A program made the position numbers and the translations under genes. From Terriglobia bacterium (GTDB taxonomy: Bacteria; Acidobacteriota; Terriglobia; Acidiferrales; UBA7541), in NCBI GenBank assembly GCA_020073705.1, contig JAIQES010000019.1:1-64000 (forward strand): a stretch of 64,000 nucleotides of DNA, read 5' to 3'. Shown piece after piece: positions 1-8,309 of the stretch. The notes under the pieces were generated by a model, which was given only the letters and a program-made list of their open reading frames with translations, had not been told where the DNA came from and made no database searches. Within the stretch, counting starts at the first letter, position 1; every line of letters starts with the position of its first letter.

Positions 1-54
1 GGAAATGACGGTCACTCGTTGTAGTTCCTTTGCACTCAACGTGTACGTCTCCAT

Positions 55-102
55 AGGGGTGACATTTTCACGTTGCTGTAAAGGGGTGACAGAATTATGG
101 AG
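55..102. repeat. Short direct repeats resembling an IS end remnant
   Basis: The ten-base string AGGGGTGACA occurs at 55-64 and again at 82-91, and the pair is flanked by a perfect six-base inverted repeat (CTCCAT at 49-54, ATGGAG at 97-102). Repeated GGGGTGACA boxes remind me of the terminal repeats of IS21-like elements, but no transposase is visible in the window. It may be a decayed element end lying outside the window edge, or chance. Confidence 0.3.
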
Positions 103-146
103 CTAAGACACGGCATTTGTGCGGCGATGCAGGCAAGGCGGACTTT

Positions 147-155
147 TGCTATGAT
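147..155 (+). promoter_or_regulatory. Candidate extended -10 promoter of hemE
   Basis: TGCTATGAT at 147-155 fits an extended -10 element (TG, one base, then a hexamer one mismatch from TATAAT). No good -35 box lies at the usual distance, which extended -10 promoters tolerate. Transcription would begin near 162 and leave a leader of about 15 bases before the hemE ATG at 177. Confidence 0.35.
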
Positions 156-176
156 GCAAGAGTCGCCTGACCGCCG

Positions 177-1253
177 ATGACCCTATCGACTCAAACCCTG
201 AACCGCAAGGCGCTATTCCTTCGCGCCTGCCGTTGTGAACCCGTCGAACGCGTGCCGGTATGGATTATGCGTCAGGCCGGGCGTTATCTGCCCGAATACC
301 GCGCCATACGTAAGAAACACAATTTCCTGGAAGTCTGCAAGACGCCGGATCTAGCCGTAGAAGTTTCGCTACAGCCCTACCGCGTCCTGGGCGTGGACGC
401 AGTCATCGTATTCTCCGATATCCTGATTCCCGCCGGTGCGATGGGTCTGCCATTCGAACTCACCGATAAGGGCCCCGTCATCGAATCGCCCCTTCGAACC
501 GCCGCGCAAATTCGCAAACTTGCGGTATTCGACCCGGAGCAGGAAACCGGTTTCCTGATGGAAGCGATTCGCAGGCTCAGCCGGGAGTTAGGACCGAACG
601 TGCCGGTGTTGGGATTCGCGGCAGCCCCGTGGACGCTGGCATGTTACATGATCGAAGGGCACGGGAAAGAAGGATTCCCGTCCGCTAAGACGATGCTCTA
701 CGCCGATCCGGATCTCTTCCGCGCGCTGCTGGGGCGCATCGCCAGCGCCACGACTGAATATCTGCGCGCGCAGATCGCTGCGGGCGCCGCTGCTGTTCAA
801 CTATTTGATACGTGGGTTGGCGAACTGACGCTCGACCAGTACCGCGAATTCGCGTTGCCGGCCACGCAGCGTTTGATCGACGAAATCGGCGCTGGCGATG
901 CCCCGGTGATCCTTTATACGAAGGCGTCGAATCACCTGATTTCCGCCGTGGCGGAATCGGGTGCGAGCGTGCTCAGCGTGGACTGGCGCGCCGATTTGTC
1001 GGCTCTGCGGGAACAGCTTGGGACGCGCGTGGCGCTGCAGGGTAATGTCGACCCGTGCGTGTTGCTCGGTCCCGAAGAGGGCGTGCGGCGCGCGGCCCGC
1101 GAGGCCGTCGAGAAAACGGGCGGCATCGGCCACATCCTGAATCTCGGACACGGGATCCTGCAACAGACGCCGGTGGAAAACGCGCGCGTATTTGTCAGCG
1201 CCGGGCAAAGCGCTCCGGTCGCGGCGGATGCGCGACTGGAAGGGGCGCGCTAA
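177..1253 (+). CDS. hemE: Uroporphyrinogen decarboxylase
   Basis: This cytoplasmic enzyme removes four acetate carboxyl groups from uroporphyrinogen III to give coproporphyrinogen III in haem synthesis. The 358-residue length is normal for the family. Both family signatures are present: RQAGRYLPEYR near residue 32 and PWTLACYMIEG near residue 150. The invariant Asp of the VFSDIL stretch, which contacts the pyrrole nitrogens, is kept. The ATG at 177 is used because the first signature then falls at its usual distance from the N-terminus. It is the first gene of a three-gene haem cluster, with only nine bases before hemN, so co-transcription is likely. Confidence 0.97.
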   Translation: MTLSTQTLNRKALFLRACRCEPVERVPVWIMRQAGRYLPEYRAIRKKHNFLEVCKTPDLAVEVSLQPYRVLGVDAVIVFSDILIPAGAMGLPFELTDKGPVIESPLRTAAQIRKLAVFDPEQETGFLMEAIRRLSRELGPNVPVLGFAAAPWTLACYMIEGHGKEGFPSAKTMLYADPDLFRALLGRIASATTEYLRAQIAAGAAAVQLFDTWVGELTLDQYREFALPATQRLIDEIGAGDAPVILYTKASNHLISAVAESGASVLSVDWRADLSALREQLGTRVALQGNVDPCVLLGPEEGVRRAAREAVEKTGGIGHILNLGHGILQQTPVENARVFVSAGQSAPVAADARLEGAR

Positions 1254-1262
1254 GACCCTGCC

Positions 1263-2675
1263 ATGACCGAATCGAGCCTCCATCTGCAGTTGAACCGGGA
1301 ACGCTTCGAAATCTCCGAAGCGTTCCTCGAGAAATACAATCGCCCGGGCCCGCGCTATACCAGCTACCCCACCGCGCCTGTTTGGCAAGATGATTTCGGG
1401 CCGGACGACCTGGAACAGTTCTACGCAACCGCGAATGCCGCGCGCACGCCCGTCTCGCTCTACATGCACCTTCCCTTCTGCGAGAGCCTATGCCTGTTCT
1501 GCGCGTGCAACGTAGTGATCACGAAGGATCACAGCGTTGCGCCGCCGTACATCGCGACACTCGAGCGGGAAATCGATCACGTCAGCCGATTCGTTTCCCG
1601 AGAGAGGCCGGTGGTACAGTTCCACTGGGGCGGCGGCACGCCGACGTACTTGACTCCGGAACAGATGGAGCAGCTCTTCCGCTACACGGCAGAGCGGTTT
1701 ACCTTCGCAGCCGACGCGGAAATCGGCATCGAGATCGACCCACGCGTCACGACACGCGCTCACCTGGAGACGCTCCGGCTCCTCGGCTTCAACCGCCTGA
1801 GCATGGGCATCCAGGATTTCCATCCTGAGGTGCAGCAAGCTGTTCACCGCATCCAGCCGCTTGAGATGACGCGCGATCTGATCGCCGGGGCACGCCAGCT
1901 TGGCTTCGACAGCATCAATGTGGATTTGATCTACGGCCTGCCGCTGCAAACCGCCGAGCGCTTTGCTCATACGGTCGAGCAGGTGGTCGCATTAGCCCCG
2001 GACCGCGTCGCCATGTTCAGCTACGCGCATGTTCCCTGGTTGCACAAACAGCAAGGCGCTCTGGCGACACGGCTGCCTGAGGGAATGGAGAAGTTCCGCA
2101 TTTTCCGCGCGGGACTCGAGCACTTCCATGACGCCGGGTATCTTTACATCGGCATGGACCATTTCGCGCGGCCAAACGACGAGCTTGCCGTGGCGCAACG
2201 CGAGCGCACGTTGCACCGCAATTTCCAGGGCTACACGACCAAGGCAGGCGCGGACCTTTACGGCATGGGTGTAAGTGCAATCAGCGGTGTCGGCAATTGC
2301 TACGCGCAGAATGAGCGCGTGGTCGCTCCGTACCGCGAACGCGTCGGGCGCCGCGGCATCGCCACCATGCGCGGCTACCGCTTGAGCGATGACGACCTGC
2401 TTCGCCGCGCCGTCATCAGTCGAATCCTGTGCCATGGCGTTCTGCACAAGAGTGAAATTGAACGGGAATTCAGCATCGTATTCGACGAGACATTCGCCGG
2501 CGAAATCGCACGGCTAGGCGGCTTTGTGTCCGACGGCCTGGTCGAACTCGACGGCGATTTGATCCGCACCTCCCTATTAGGGCGAATATTCATCCGCAAC
2601 ATCGCGATGGTCTTTGATCCTTATCTCGAAAAACAGAAGCTCGAGAGCCGCCCGCTGTTTTCAAAGACGCTCTGA
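1263..2675 (+). CDS. hemN: Oxygen-independent coproporphyrinogen III oxidase (radical SAM)
   Basis: HemN decarboxylates two propionate side chains of coproporphyrinogen III to vinyl groups without oxygen, using S-adenosylmethionine and a [4Fe-4S] cluster. The cluster motif CESLCLFC lies at residues 73-80, followed by a further Cys at 82, matching the CxxxCxxCxC arrangement of the E. coli enzyme. The GGGTPTYL stretch corresponds to the SAM-binding glycine motif. The C-terminal HemN domain is present, and 470 residues is the expected full length, so this is a true HemN rather than the shorter HemW chaperone. It sits nine bases after hemE and about 18 bases before hemY. Confidence 0.96.
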   Translation: MTESSLHLQLNRERFEISEAFLEKYNRPGPRYTSYPTAPVWQDDFGPDDLEQFYATANAARTPVSLYMHLPFCESLCLFCACNVVITKDHSVAPPYIATLEREIDHVSRFVSRERPVVQFHWGGGTPTYLTPEQMEQLFRYTAERFTFAADAEIGIEIDPRVTTRAHLETLRLLGFNRLSMGIQDFHPEVQQAVHRIQPLEMTRDLIAGARQLGFDSINVDLIYGLPLQTAERFAHTVEQVVALAPDRVAMFSYAHVPWLHKQQGALATRLPEGMEKFRIFRAGLEHFHDAGYLYIGMDHFARPNDELAVAQRERTLHRNFQGYTTKAGADLYGMGVSAISGVGNCYAQNERVVAPYRERVGRRGIATMRGYRLSDDDLLRRAVISRILCHGVLHKSEIEREFSIVFDETFAGEIARLGGFVSDGLVELDGDLIRTSLLGRIFIRNIAMVFDPYLEKQKLESRPLFSKTL

Positions 2676-2693
2676 CAGACGGATCGAGGTCTC

Positions 2694-4112
2694 GTGTCCA
2701 TTCCGGCGCTAACTCCGTTTCCTGCGGTTGTCATTGGCGGGGGAATTTCAGGCCTGGCGTGCGCCTATCGTCTGCAACAAGCCGGGATTCCCGTGCTGCT
2801 GTTAGACGCCGGGAGCCGATGCGGTGGCGTCATCTCAACAAGAGAGATAGATGGGTTTCGCTTCGAGCTCGGCCCGCAGAGCTTTCTCTCCACCGAACCG
2901 CTGCTCAAGCTTATCGAGGGGCTCGGCTTGAACGATGAACTGCTGCGCGCGGACTCGCGCGCCCCGCGATACATTCTCTTGGGCGGGAAGTTGATCCCGG
3001 CGCCTCTTGCGCCACCGTCCTTGCTGACAACGCGGTTGCTGGGCCCGCGCACGAAGTGGCGGCTTTTCACCGAGATTTTCCGCCGCACTCATCCACCTGC
3101 TGCCGATGAATCCATCGCTTCGTTTGTACGCCGAAAATTCGGCGATGAACTGCTCGACCGGCTTGTCGCTCCTTTCGTTTCGGGCATATATGCCGGCGAC
3201 CCGGAAAGGTTGAGCTTGCGCGCTGCGTTTCCAAAGCTCCATGAATTTGAGGCCAAGTACGGAAGCATATTGCGGGGAGCGATGAAATCGCGCCCCGCAA
3301 AGGGTGCGCCCCGGTCCGGGCTGTGTTCGTTCCGCGACGGAATGGAGACCCTGCCGCGGGCACTCGGCGCCCGCCTGGGCGATACGTTACAAACTGAAAC
3401 GACTGTAGCGGAGGTACGCCGCGGCAAGACGAACGGGAAGTCGTGGTTTGAACTGGATGTCACCTACCAGGATCACCACGAGACTCTTACGGCCAGCGCT
3501 GTCATCGTGGCTGCGCCGGCGGATGCAGCTTCCGAAATTCTGAAAGGCGTCTCGAAAACATTCGCTGCGCCATTTGCGCGAATCGACTACGCGCCCGTCG
3601 CCGTGGTGGCCGCAGGCTATCGCCGCGACCACGTCCGGCATGCAGGCAATGGATTCGGATTCCTGGTGCCGCGCAGCGAAGGACTACACATACTGGGCAC
3701 GGTATGGAATTCGTCGCTCTTCCCCGGACGCGCACCGGAGGAGATGGCATGTTTCACCAGCTTTGCCGGCGGCGCCACGGACCCCGAATTGTGCGAACTA
3801 AGCGAGGATGAGATCGCGGAGACCGCATGCGGCGAAGTTGAACAGGTCCTCGGCATCACCGGGAAGCCTGTGACACGCATGGTCCATTGCCACGCGCGCG
3901 CCTTGCCCCAGTACAACCTGGGCCACTCCGAAACGGTCTCGGCGCTCGCCGCAGCCACTTCCTCCGTGCCGGGATTGTTTCTCACAGGAAATTATCTGTC
4001 TGGACCTGCGATTGGAGCTTGTGTCGAACAGTCCAATCAAACTGCCGATGCGGCCCGCATCTATCTGGCGTCGATCGGGGTTGCGGGTGTGGGGGCCGTC
4101 GCGCACGCCTGA
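2694..4112 (+). CDS. hemY: Protoporphyrinogen oxidase (FAD, oxygen-dependent type)
   Basis: The product oxidises protoporphyrinogen IX (or coproporphyrinogen III in some bacteria) by six electrons, using FAD. The N-terminal dinucleotide-binding motif GGGISGLACAYRL is at residues 15-27. The C-terminus carries the amine-oxidase family ending 'FLTGNYLSGPAIGACVEQ'. The length of 472 residues is typical. Translation starts at a GTG (2694). It follows hemN closely, so the last three visible steps of the pathway to protoporphyrin are encoded together. Ferrochelatase is not in the window. Which substrate is used cannot be read from the sequence alone. Confidence 0.93.
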   Translation: MSIPALTPFPAVVIGGGISGLACAYRLQQAGIPVLLLDAGSRCGGVISTREIDGFRFELGPQSFLSTEPLLKLIEGLGLNDELLRADSRAPRYILLGGKLIPAPLAPPSLLTTRLLGPRTKWRLFTEIFRRTHPPAADESIASFVRRKFGDELLDRLVAPFVSGIYAGDPERLSLRAAFPKLHEFEAKYGSILRGAMKSRPAKGAPRSGLCSFRDGMETLPRALGARLGDTLQTETTVAEVRRGKTNGKSWFELDVTYQDHHETLTASAVIVAAPADAASEILKGVSKTFAAPFARIDYAPVAVVAAGYRRDHVRHAGNGFGFLVPRSEGLHILGTVWNSSLFPGRAPEEMACFTSFAGGATDPELCELSEDEIAETACGEVEQVLGITGKPVTRMVHCHARALPQYNLGHSETVSALAAATSSVPGLFLTGNYLSGPAIGACVEQSNQTADAARIYLASIGVAGVGAVAHA

Positions 4113-4213
4113 ACGACTTTGTATTATCAAGCCGGAGGTGGTGACTGATATAGGAAGGCAGACGATGATGGCTATGCCGACTTAGGCCACAATCAAGTGA
4201 GCGAGGCGGCGAC

Positions 4214-4870
4214 TCACTTTGTCTGTTTTTCCTTCAATCGTCGATAGTAGGAGTGGCTGGTGTGCAGGGCCGCAACCGGGTTGTGCCCCAAGACACGGTC
4301 CTTGGCAACCAGCACGGTCGCGGGCGCACGTGAGTGCATGAAAAACAAACTATCGTGGCCCACGCACAGCCCGATCACCACATTCAGTTGCGTGCCGGCA
4401 CTGGCCAACAGCGTGGCTTGGGCAACCGGGTTGCATAAGGCCTCGAAGCAGCCCGGACTCACCTTCTCTTCGTCCTTCAACCCAACCTTCTCCTTGTCGA
4501 TCGAACCCACTTTGCAGCAGATTGCCTCCACTTCAAAGCCGTTGGCGAGGAAAATCTCACGCGCGACTTTGGCTTCCTCCATGAGGCCCACGCAATGAGC
4601 GATTCCCAGTCTGGTAGCCCCAATGCGGTGGGCAAAGTCCATGATCTCCTGGATGCGCGTGTTGCGGCAGTAACCGGCAGACTCCGTGCGCGCAGATTCG
4701 CACGCCAGCTTTCGCAGGTCCTCGTCCTCCAGATAAGTCTGTTCGATGGCTGCCAACTGCTCGGATTCCTCTTTCATGGGGCAAAACGAAGGTGACTTCT
4801 TTGTATTCGGCTCAAAGGTACAGGCCCTGACGCCACAGAGCGGGCAGCAGAGTCCGGCTGGATTTTCCAT
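4214..4870 (-). CDS. DUF1847 family cysteine-rich protein
   Basis: The 218-residue protein belongs to the DUF1847 family, whose members carry conserved cysteines and are thought to bind metal; the function is unknown. Cysteines cluster in the N-terminus (CCPLCGVRAC, then a further FCP), with more in the middle and C-terminal half (ICCKVG, SPGC, LCNPV, GLCVGHDS). I chose the ATG at 4870 because GGAGGAG lies nine bases upstream. The open frame continues to 4945, but that extension lacks a ribosome site. No signal peptide is evident from this start. It faces away from the haem operon and ends about 100 bases from it. Confidence 0.8.
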   Translation of the reverse strand: MENPAGLCCPLCGVRACTFEPNTKKSPSFCPMKEESEQLAAIEQTYLEDEDLRKLACESARTESAGYCRNTRIQEIMDFAHRIGATRLGIAHCVGLMEEAKVAREIFLANGFEVEAICCKVGSIDKEKVGLKDEEKVSPGCFEALCNPVAQATLLASAGTQLNVVIGLCVGHDSLFFMHSRAPATVLVAKDRVLGHNPVAALHTSHSYYRRLKEKQTK

Positions 4871-5219
4871 GATGACAATCTCCTCCGTTAGGTATTCACC
4901 CAAGAATCTAATAGGAATTCCCGATTTAGACCTCTGGCCTTGCATCGTACTCTTCTCCTGCTCTCCTCACAACGAATTTGCCATCCGAGCAGGCTCCACA
5001 AGCTCCGAAGGAGAGTTGAAATGACTGGTTTTGTTTCTCACCCATTTGGTGTGTACCCGCAGGGCGTCCTCACGCCATTCAAGCCCCCCCATAAACACAG
5101 ATGACGGCGCGCGCCCGAAGGTTCGTTTGGTGGGGTTCAAATTGGAAATCCGGGAGTAATATGTCCCGGGGGGCTCCGCTCAACTTGCGCAACCGTCCCC
5201 CGATGCGCAGCCTCCAGCA
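4871..5219. other. Gap with a possible 27-codon ORF and lost anti-sigma 5' region
   Basis: No established gene occupies this stretch. An ATG at 5021 preceded by GGAGAG opens a 27-codon frame ending at 5104, which resembles nothing I know. From 5160 to 5219 the frame of the downstream anti-sigma-like gene stays open without a start codon, and its conceptual translation ends in PPAVLRGK, resembling the linker that normally follows the zinc-binding half of RskA-type anti-sigma factors. This suggests that the 5' half of that gene has been lost. Confidence 0.35.
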
Positions 5220-5834
5220 GTGTTGCGAGGAAAAATCGTGAGACCCAACAGCACGCCCCGCAGTCCAGCACAAAGTGTGGCCCCATTCCAGAAGGCTCCG
5301 GCAAAGCGCCCGATCTTCCCCGTGTGGGCCTGGGTTGCGGCGGCGGCACTCTCCTTGGTCACGGGATACTCGATTCGCAAGATGATGATTCAAACCACGC
5401 AAATGGCCACACTGCGCCGGCAAATGAACCTCGCGGCGCTGCAAAACCGGGCGCTTCAGGATCAGCTGGAACTGGGCCGGCAAGTCGCCGCCCTCATGAT
5501 GTCGCCGGATTCGATGCCTCTCAAGCTCATGCCAGGGGACGCGAAGATGCCCGTCATACATGCCTACCTGCATCCGCACATGGGTGTGGCCATCACCGCC
5601 GATCAGATGCCGCCGATGCCTGCGGCGCGCACGTTGCAGCTTTGGTTTGTGCCGAAAAAGGGACAGCCGCTGAGCGTGGCAATTTTCCGTCCCGATTCGC
5701 AAGGCCAAGTGGCAATGGTGGCTCCTGTCAATATGGCTATGAATGAGATTGCTGCCTTAGCCGTCTCCGAAGAGCCCGCAGGTGGCAGCTCACACCCCAC
5801 CACGGCTCCCTCCTGGATTGCGCAACTCCATTGA
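5220..5834 (+). CDS. RskA-like anti-sigma-K C-terminal domain protein, N-terminally truncated
   Basis: From the GTG at 5220 the product has 204 residues: a short Pro-rich lead, one transmembrane segment (residues 32-48), a coiled-coil-like stretch, then the RskA C-terminal domain. That domain ends in the typical pattern 'AVSEEPAGGSSHPTTAPSW'. In full-length anti-sigma factors a cytoplasmic HxxxCxxC zinc domain that binds the ECF sigma factor precedes the helix, and it is absent here. The reading frame is open upstream only to a stop at 5157. No sigma-factor gene is adjacent, which is unusual. It is either a decayed gene or a sigma-independent membrane sensor domain. Confidence 0.7.
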   Translation: MLRGKIVRPNSTPRSPAQSVAPFQKAPAKRPIFPVWAWVAAAALSLVTGYSIRKMMIQTTQMATLRRQMNLAALQNRALQDQLELGRQVAALMMSPDSMPLKLMPGDAKMPVIHAYLHPHMGVAITADQMPPMPAARTLQLWFVPKKGQPLSVAIFRPDSQGQVAMVAPVNMAMNEIAALAVSEEPAGGSSHPTTAPSWIAQLH

Positions 5835-5872
5835 ACGTGCGTCGTTCCCGCACTCTCGGCGCGCAGCGTTTG

Positions 5873-6394
5873 TTAGTTCGTGCGTTTGGCGCGCGCGGCG
5901 ATCCTGGCCTTGCGGCGCTCGCCAGCCTCGCGATAACGGCGCCGCTCTTCGTGTGTCTTTGGAATCAGCGGAGGCACTAGACTCGGGTTACCGCTTTGGT
6001 CGATGGCGACGAAGGTCAGAAAAGCCGTGGTTGTGTGCTTCCGCTCGCCCGTGATGAAATTTTCCGAGAAGACTTCCACGCCCACTTCGATTGAGGTCGT
6101 GAACGCGCGGTTCACCTGGGACTCGAGCACGATGAGTTCGCCCACGCGGATCGGATTGAGGAAGTCCAAATGATCCACGGACGCGGTAACCGCTTGGCGA
6201 TGGCAGTGCCGGTGCGTGGCGATCGCACCGGCGATGTCGATAAGGTGCATGACACGCCCTCCGAGGATGTTTCCGAGAGGGTTTGCGTCCTCGGGAAGCG
6301 CAACTTCTATCATTTCGGTGCGCGATGCGCGGACCGATCGGCCGGGCAGTGCATTCTTGCGGTTAACCTTCGAGAACTTGACGGATCGTTTCAT
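5873..6394 (-). CDS. Acyl-CoA thioesterase, hotdog fold (YciA/BFIT type)
   Basis: The protein is a hotdog-fold hydrolase that releases CoA from acyl-CoA. The signature region has the order NPLGNILGGRVMHLIDIAGAI, with the usual Asn/Gly and Asp residues of the YciA-like active site, followed by the HLDFLNPIRVGE strand pattern. The C-terminal tail is strongly basic (RRKARIAARAKRTN). I use the ATG at 6394, giving 173 residues. A longer frame starting at 6466 would overlap the start codon of the divergent TPR gene and is less likely. Substrate chain length cannot be inferred. Confidence 0.85.
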   Translation of the reverse strand: MKRSVKFSKVNRKNALPGRSVRASRTEMIEVALPEDANPLGNILGGRVMHLIDIAGAIATHRHCHRQAVTASVDHLDFLNPIRVGELIVLESQVNRAFTTSIEVGVEVFSENFITGERKHTTTAFLTFVAIDQSGNPSLVPPLIPKTHEERRRYREAGERRKARIAARAKRTN

Positions 6395-6420
6395 GCGCAG
6401 CTCCGGATTCCGGCGACGAT

Positions 6421-6449
6421 TTGGTGTTTGGTCCCAGGATGAATATAAT
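6421..6449 (+). promoter_or_regulatory. Candidate sigma-70 promoter of the TPR gene
   Basis: TTGGTG at 6421-6426 and a perfect TATAAT at 6444-6449 are separated by 17 bases. Transcription would start near 6456, only about nine bases before the ATG at 6465, so the message would be almost leaderless. The promoter lies over the upstream in-frame extension of the thioesterase gene on the other strand. Confidence 0.5.
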
Positions 6450-6464
6450 ACGCGCTTATTAGCC

Positions 6465-6791
6465 ATGACCCAACCACAGAAGAAAACACGCCGCGAAATG
6501 CTCGAAGAGTTCGTCGCTGCGAAGCCGAATGACGCGTTCGCCCGCTACGGTCTGGCGATGGATTGCGCCAACGCGGGCGATTCGGAAGATGCCGACCTGC
6601 ATTTCAAGACACTGATCGAGGCGCATCCCGAATATATTGCCGCCTACTTCCAGTACGGCCAGTTCCTTGCCCGGGCCGAACGCACGGACGAGGCTCGGTC
6701 CACCCTCACCGCCGGTATCGCCACGGCCCGGCGCGCGGGCGACGATCACGCCCGCTCTGAGCTGGAAGCGGCGCTCGCGGAACTTGGCTGA
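6465..6791 (+). CDS. Small TPR-repeat protein
   Basis: This 108-residue cytoplasmic protein carries one to two tetratricopeptide repeats in the middle (FARYGLAMDCANAGDSEDAD, then PEYIAAYFQYGQFLARAERTDEAR). Such repeats mediate protein-protein contacts; the partner is unknown. The N-terminus is basic (QPQKKTRREML). The start at 6465 is favoured because a consensus-like promoter ends just upstream and the protein begins directly with the conserved part. The same frame is open further upstream, but that part lies opposite the thioesterase gene. Confidence 0.75.
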   Translation: MTQPQKKTRREMLEEFVAAKPNDAFARYGLAMDCANAGDSEDADLHFKTLIEAHPEYIAAYFQYGQFLARAERTDEARSTLTAGIATARRAGDDHARSELEAALAELG

Positions 6792-6945
6792 ACGGGGCCT
6801 CCCGCTCCCGATCCTAAAAGTCACATTTTCTTCAGTATGGCCTGCCCGTTACTAGGCGGCGTCACGACTTCCCTGCGCGCTTGCCCACCCCCCTGACGAG
6901 TGCTAGCTTCAGATGAGTGCTTCTCCTTGCGGAGACTCGCAAACC

Positions 6946-8091
6946 ATGGCTCTGAGCATTGATGATCTGCTGCGCCGCGCGGTTGAAACCAAAGCGTCGG
7001 ACCTGCACCTGAAGGTCGGCAATCACCCATATCTGCGAGTGGACGGCACACTCAATCCGCTCAGCGATATTCCCCGCGTCACGCCGGAAGAGATGCTTTC
7101 CATGGCGTTCAGCATGATGACCAACCGCCAGAAACAGAAATTCAAGGAAACCGCCGAGCTTGACATGGCGTACGGCGTCGCCGGTCTGGGCCGCTTCCGC
7201 GTCAACGTGTTCCAGCAACGCGGGAACGTCGGCATGGTGCTTCGCGTTATCCCGACCAAGATCCGCACGGTTGAAGAGCTAGACCTGCCGCGCGTGGTCG
7301 AGACGATCTGCCAGGAGCAGCGCGGCTTGGTATTGGTGACCGGCACGACCGGATCGGGCAAGTCCACGACGCTCGCTGCGATGATTGACCGCATCAACAC
7401 GACGCGCTCCGACCACGTCATCACGATTGAAGACCCGATCGAGTTCCTGCACCGCGACAAGAAGAGCTTCATCAACCAGCGCGAAGTCGAGGTGGACACT
7501 GCAAACTTCTCGACCGCACTGCGCGCCGGACTTCGCCAGGACCCCGACGTCATCCTCGTCGGCGAAATGCGCGACCTCGAGACCATTGCCACGGCCCTGC
7601 TTGCCGCGGAAACCGGCCACCTGGTCTTCTCTACCCTGCACACGCTCGACGCCACGGAAACGATTCAACGTATCATCGCAGTATTTCCGCCGCCCGAGCA
7701 GAAGCAGATTCGCTTGCAGATGGCCGCTACGCTCAAGGCCGTCATCAGCCAGCGTCTGGTGCGCCGCGCCGACGAAAAGGGGCGCGTCCCGGCGGTCGAG
7801 GTCATGATCGCCACCGGGTACATCCGCGATTGCATTATCAACCCCGACAAGACGCGCCTGATCCATGACGCTATCGCCGCTGGCACCAGCCAGTACGGCA
7901 TGCAGACGTTTGACCAATCTCTGTTCGACCTCTACACCCGCAACCTCATTACGTACGAAGAAGCCCTGATCCGCGCCTCCAACCCCGACGATTTCAAGCT
8001 GCGTGTTCAGGGGATCCGCTCCGCCTCCGATTCCGCAAGGGAAGAGATGGAACGCACCATGACCGAGTTCGAGCGCTTCGGCCAGCGATAG
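6946..8091 (+). CDS. pilT: Type IV pilus retraction ATPase PilT
   Basis: PilT is the hexameric cytoplasmic ATPase that depolymerises type IV pili and powers twitching motility. The protein opens with the typical IDDLLRRAVETKASDLHLKVG. It has Walker A (GTTGSGKSTT, about residues 133-142), an Asp box (ITIEDPIEFLH), Walker B (DPDVILVGEMRD) and the His box (ETGHLVFSTLHT). From the ATG at 6946 it has 381 residues, slightly above the usual 345-370. An ATG at 6913 would add eleven residues, but GGAG lies upstream of 6946. No other pilus gene is next to it, although pilT is often detached from the main pil cluster. Confidence 0.93.
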   Translation: MALSIDDLLRRAVETKASDLHLKVGNHPYLRVDGTLNPLSDIPRVTPEEMLSMAFSMMTNRQKQKFKETAELDMAYGVAGLGRFRVNVFQQRGNVGMVLRVIPTKIRTVEELDLPRVVETICQEQRGLVLVTGTTGSGKSTTLAAMIDRINTTRSDHVITIEDPIEFLHRDKKSFINQREVEVDTANFSTALRAGLRQDPDVILVGEMRDLETIATALLAAETGHLVFSTLHTLDATETIQRIIAVFPPPEQKQIRLQMAATLKAVISQRLVRRADEKGRVPAVEVMIATGYIRDCIINPDKTRLIHDAIAAGTSQYGMQTFDQSLFDLYTRNLITYEEALIRASNPDDFKLRVQGIRSASDSAREEMERTMTEFERFGQR

Positions 8092-8193
8092 TTCTTATCC
8101 GCAGGAATTTGCTCAGTGTTGTGAATTGTGGGTCGCGGCTGTTGTGGTGAGCTGAAGCGAACCATTAGCCGCGACATTTCGACCTGCACTCGA

Positions 8194-8212
8194 TCAGGGC
8201 TTCAGCCCCTGA
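8194..8212. repeat. Short hairpin-forming repeat
   Basis: TCAGGGCTTCAGCCCCTGA is a near-perfect inverted repeat between pilT and recX. It resembles REP-like palindromes (AGGGGCTNAAGCCCCT type) that I associate with Acidobacteriota intergenic regions. It could also act as a weak RNA hairpin, but no T-tract follows. Confidence 0.4.
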
Positions 8213-8309
8213 AGTCCTTGCAACGTTGTTACTGACGGTCTTCAACCTCAACCTCCCGTACTTCGTCACTTTCCTTTACTTCCGTTTCCTGCCCCTCTAT
8301 GCTTTGCCC

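Noticed and set aside
4871-4945. Longer N-terminus for the DUF1847 protein
   Set aside because: The strong GGAGGAG site precedes ATG 4870, and the extension has no ribosome site.
5079-5708. 209-codon minus-strand frame opposite the anti-sigma-like gene
   Set aside because: It is His/Arg-rich shadow sequence; the plus strand carries the RskA pattern.
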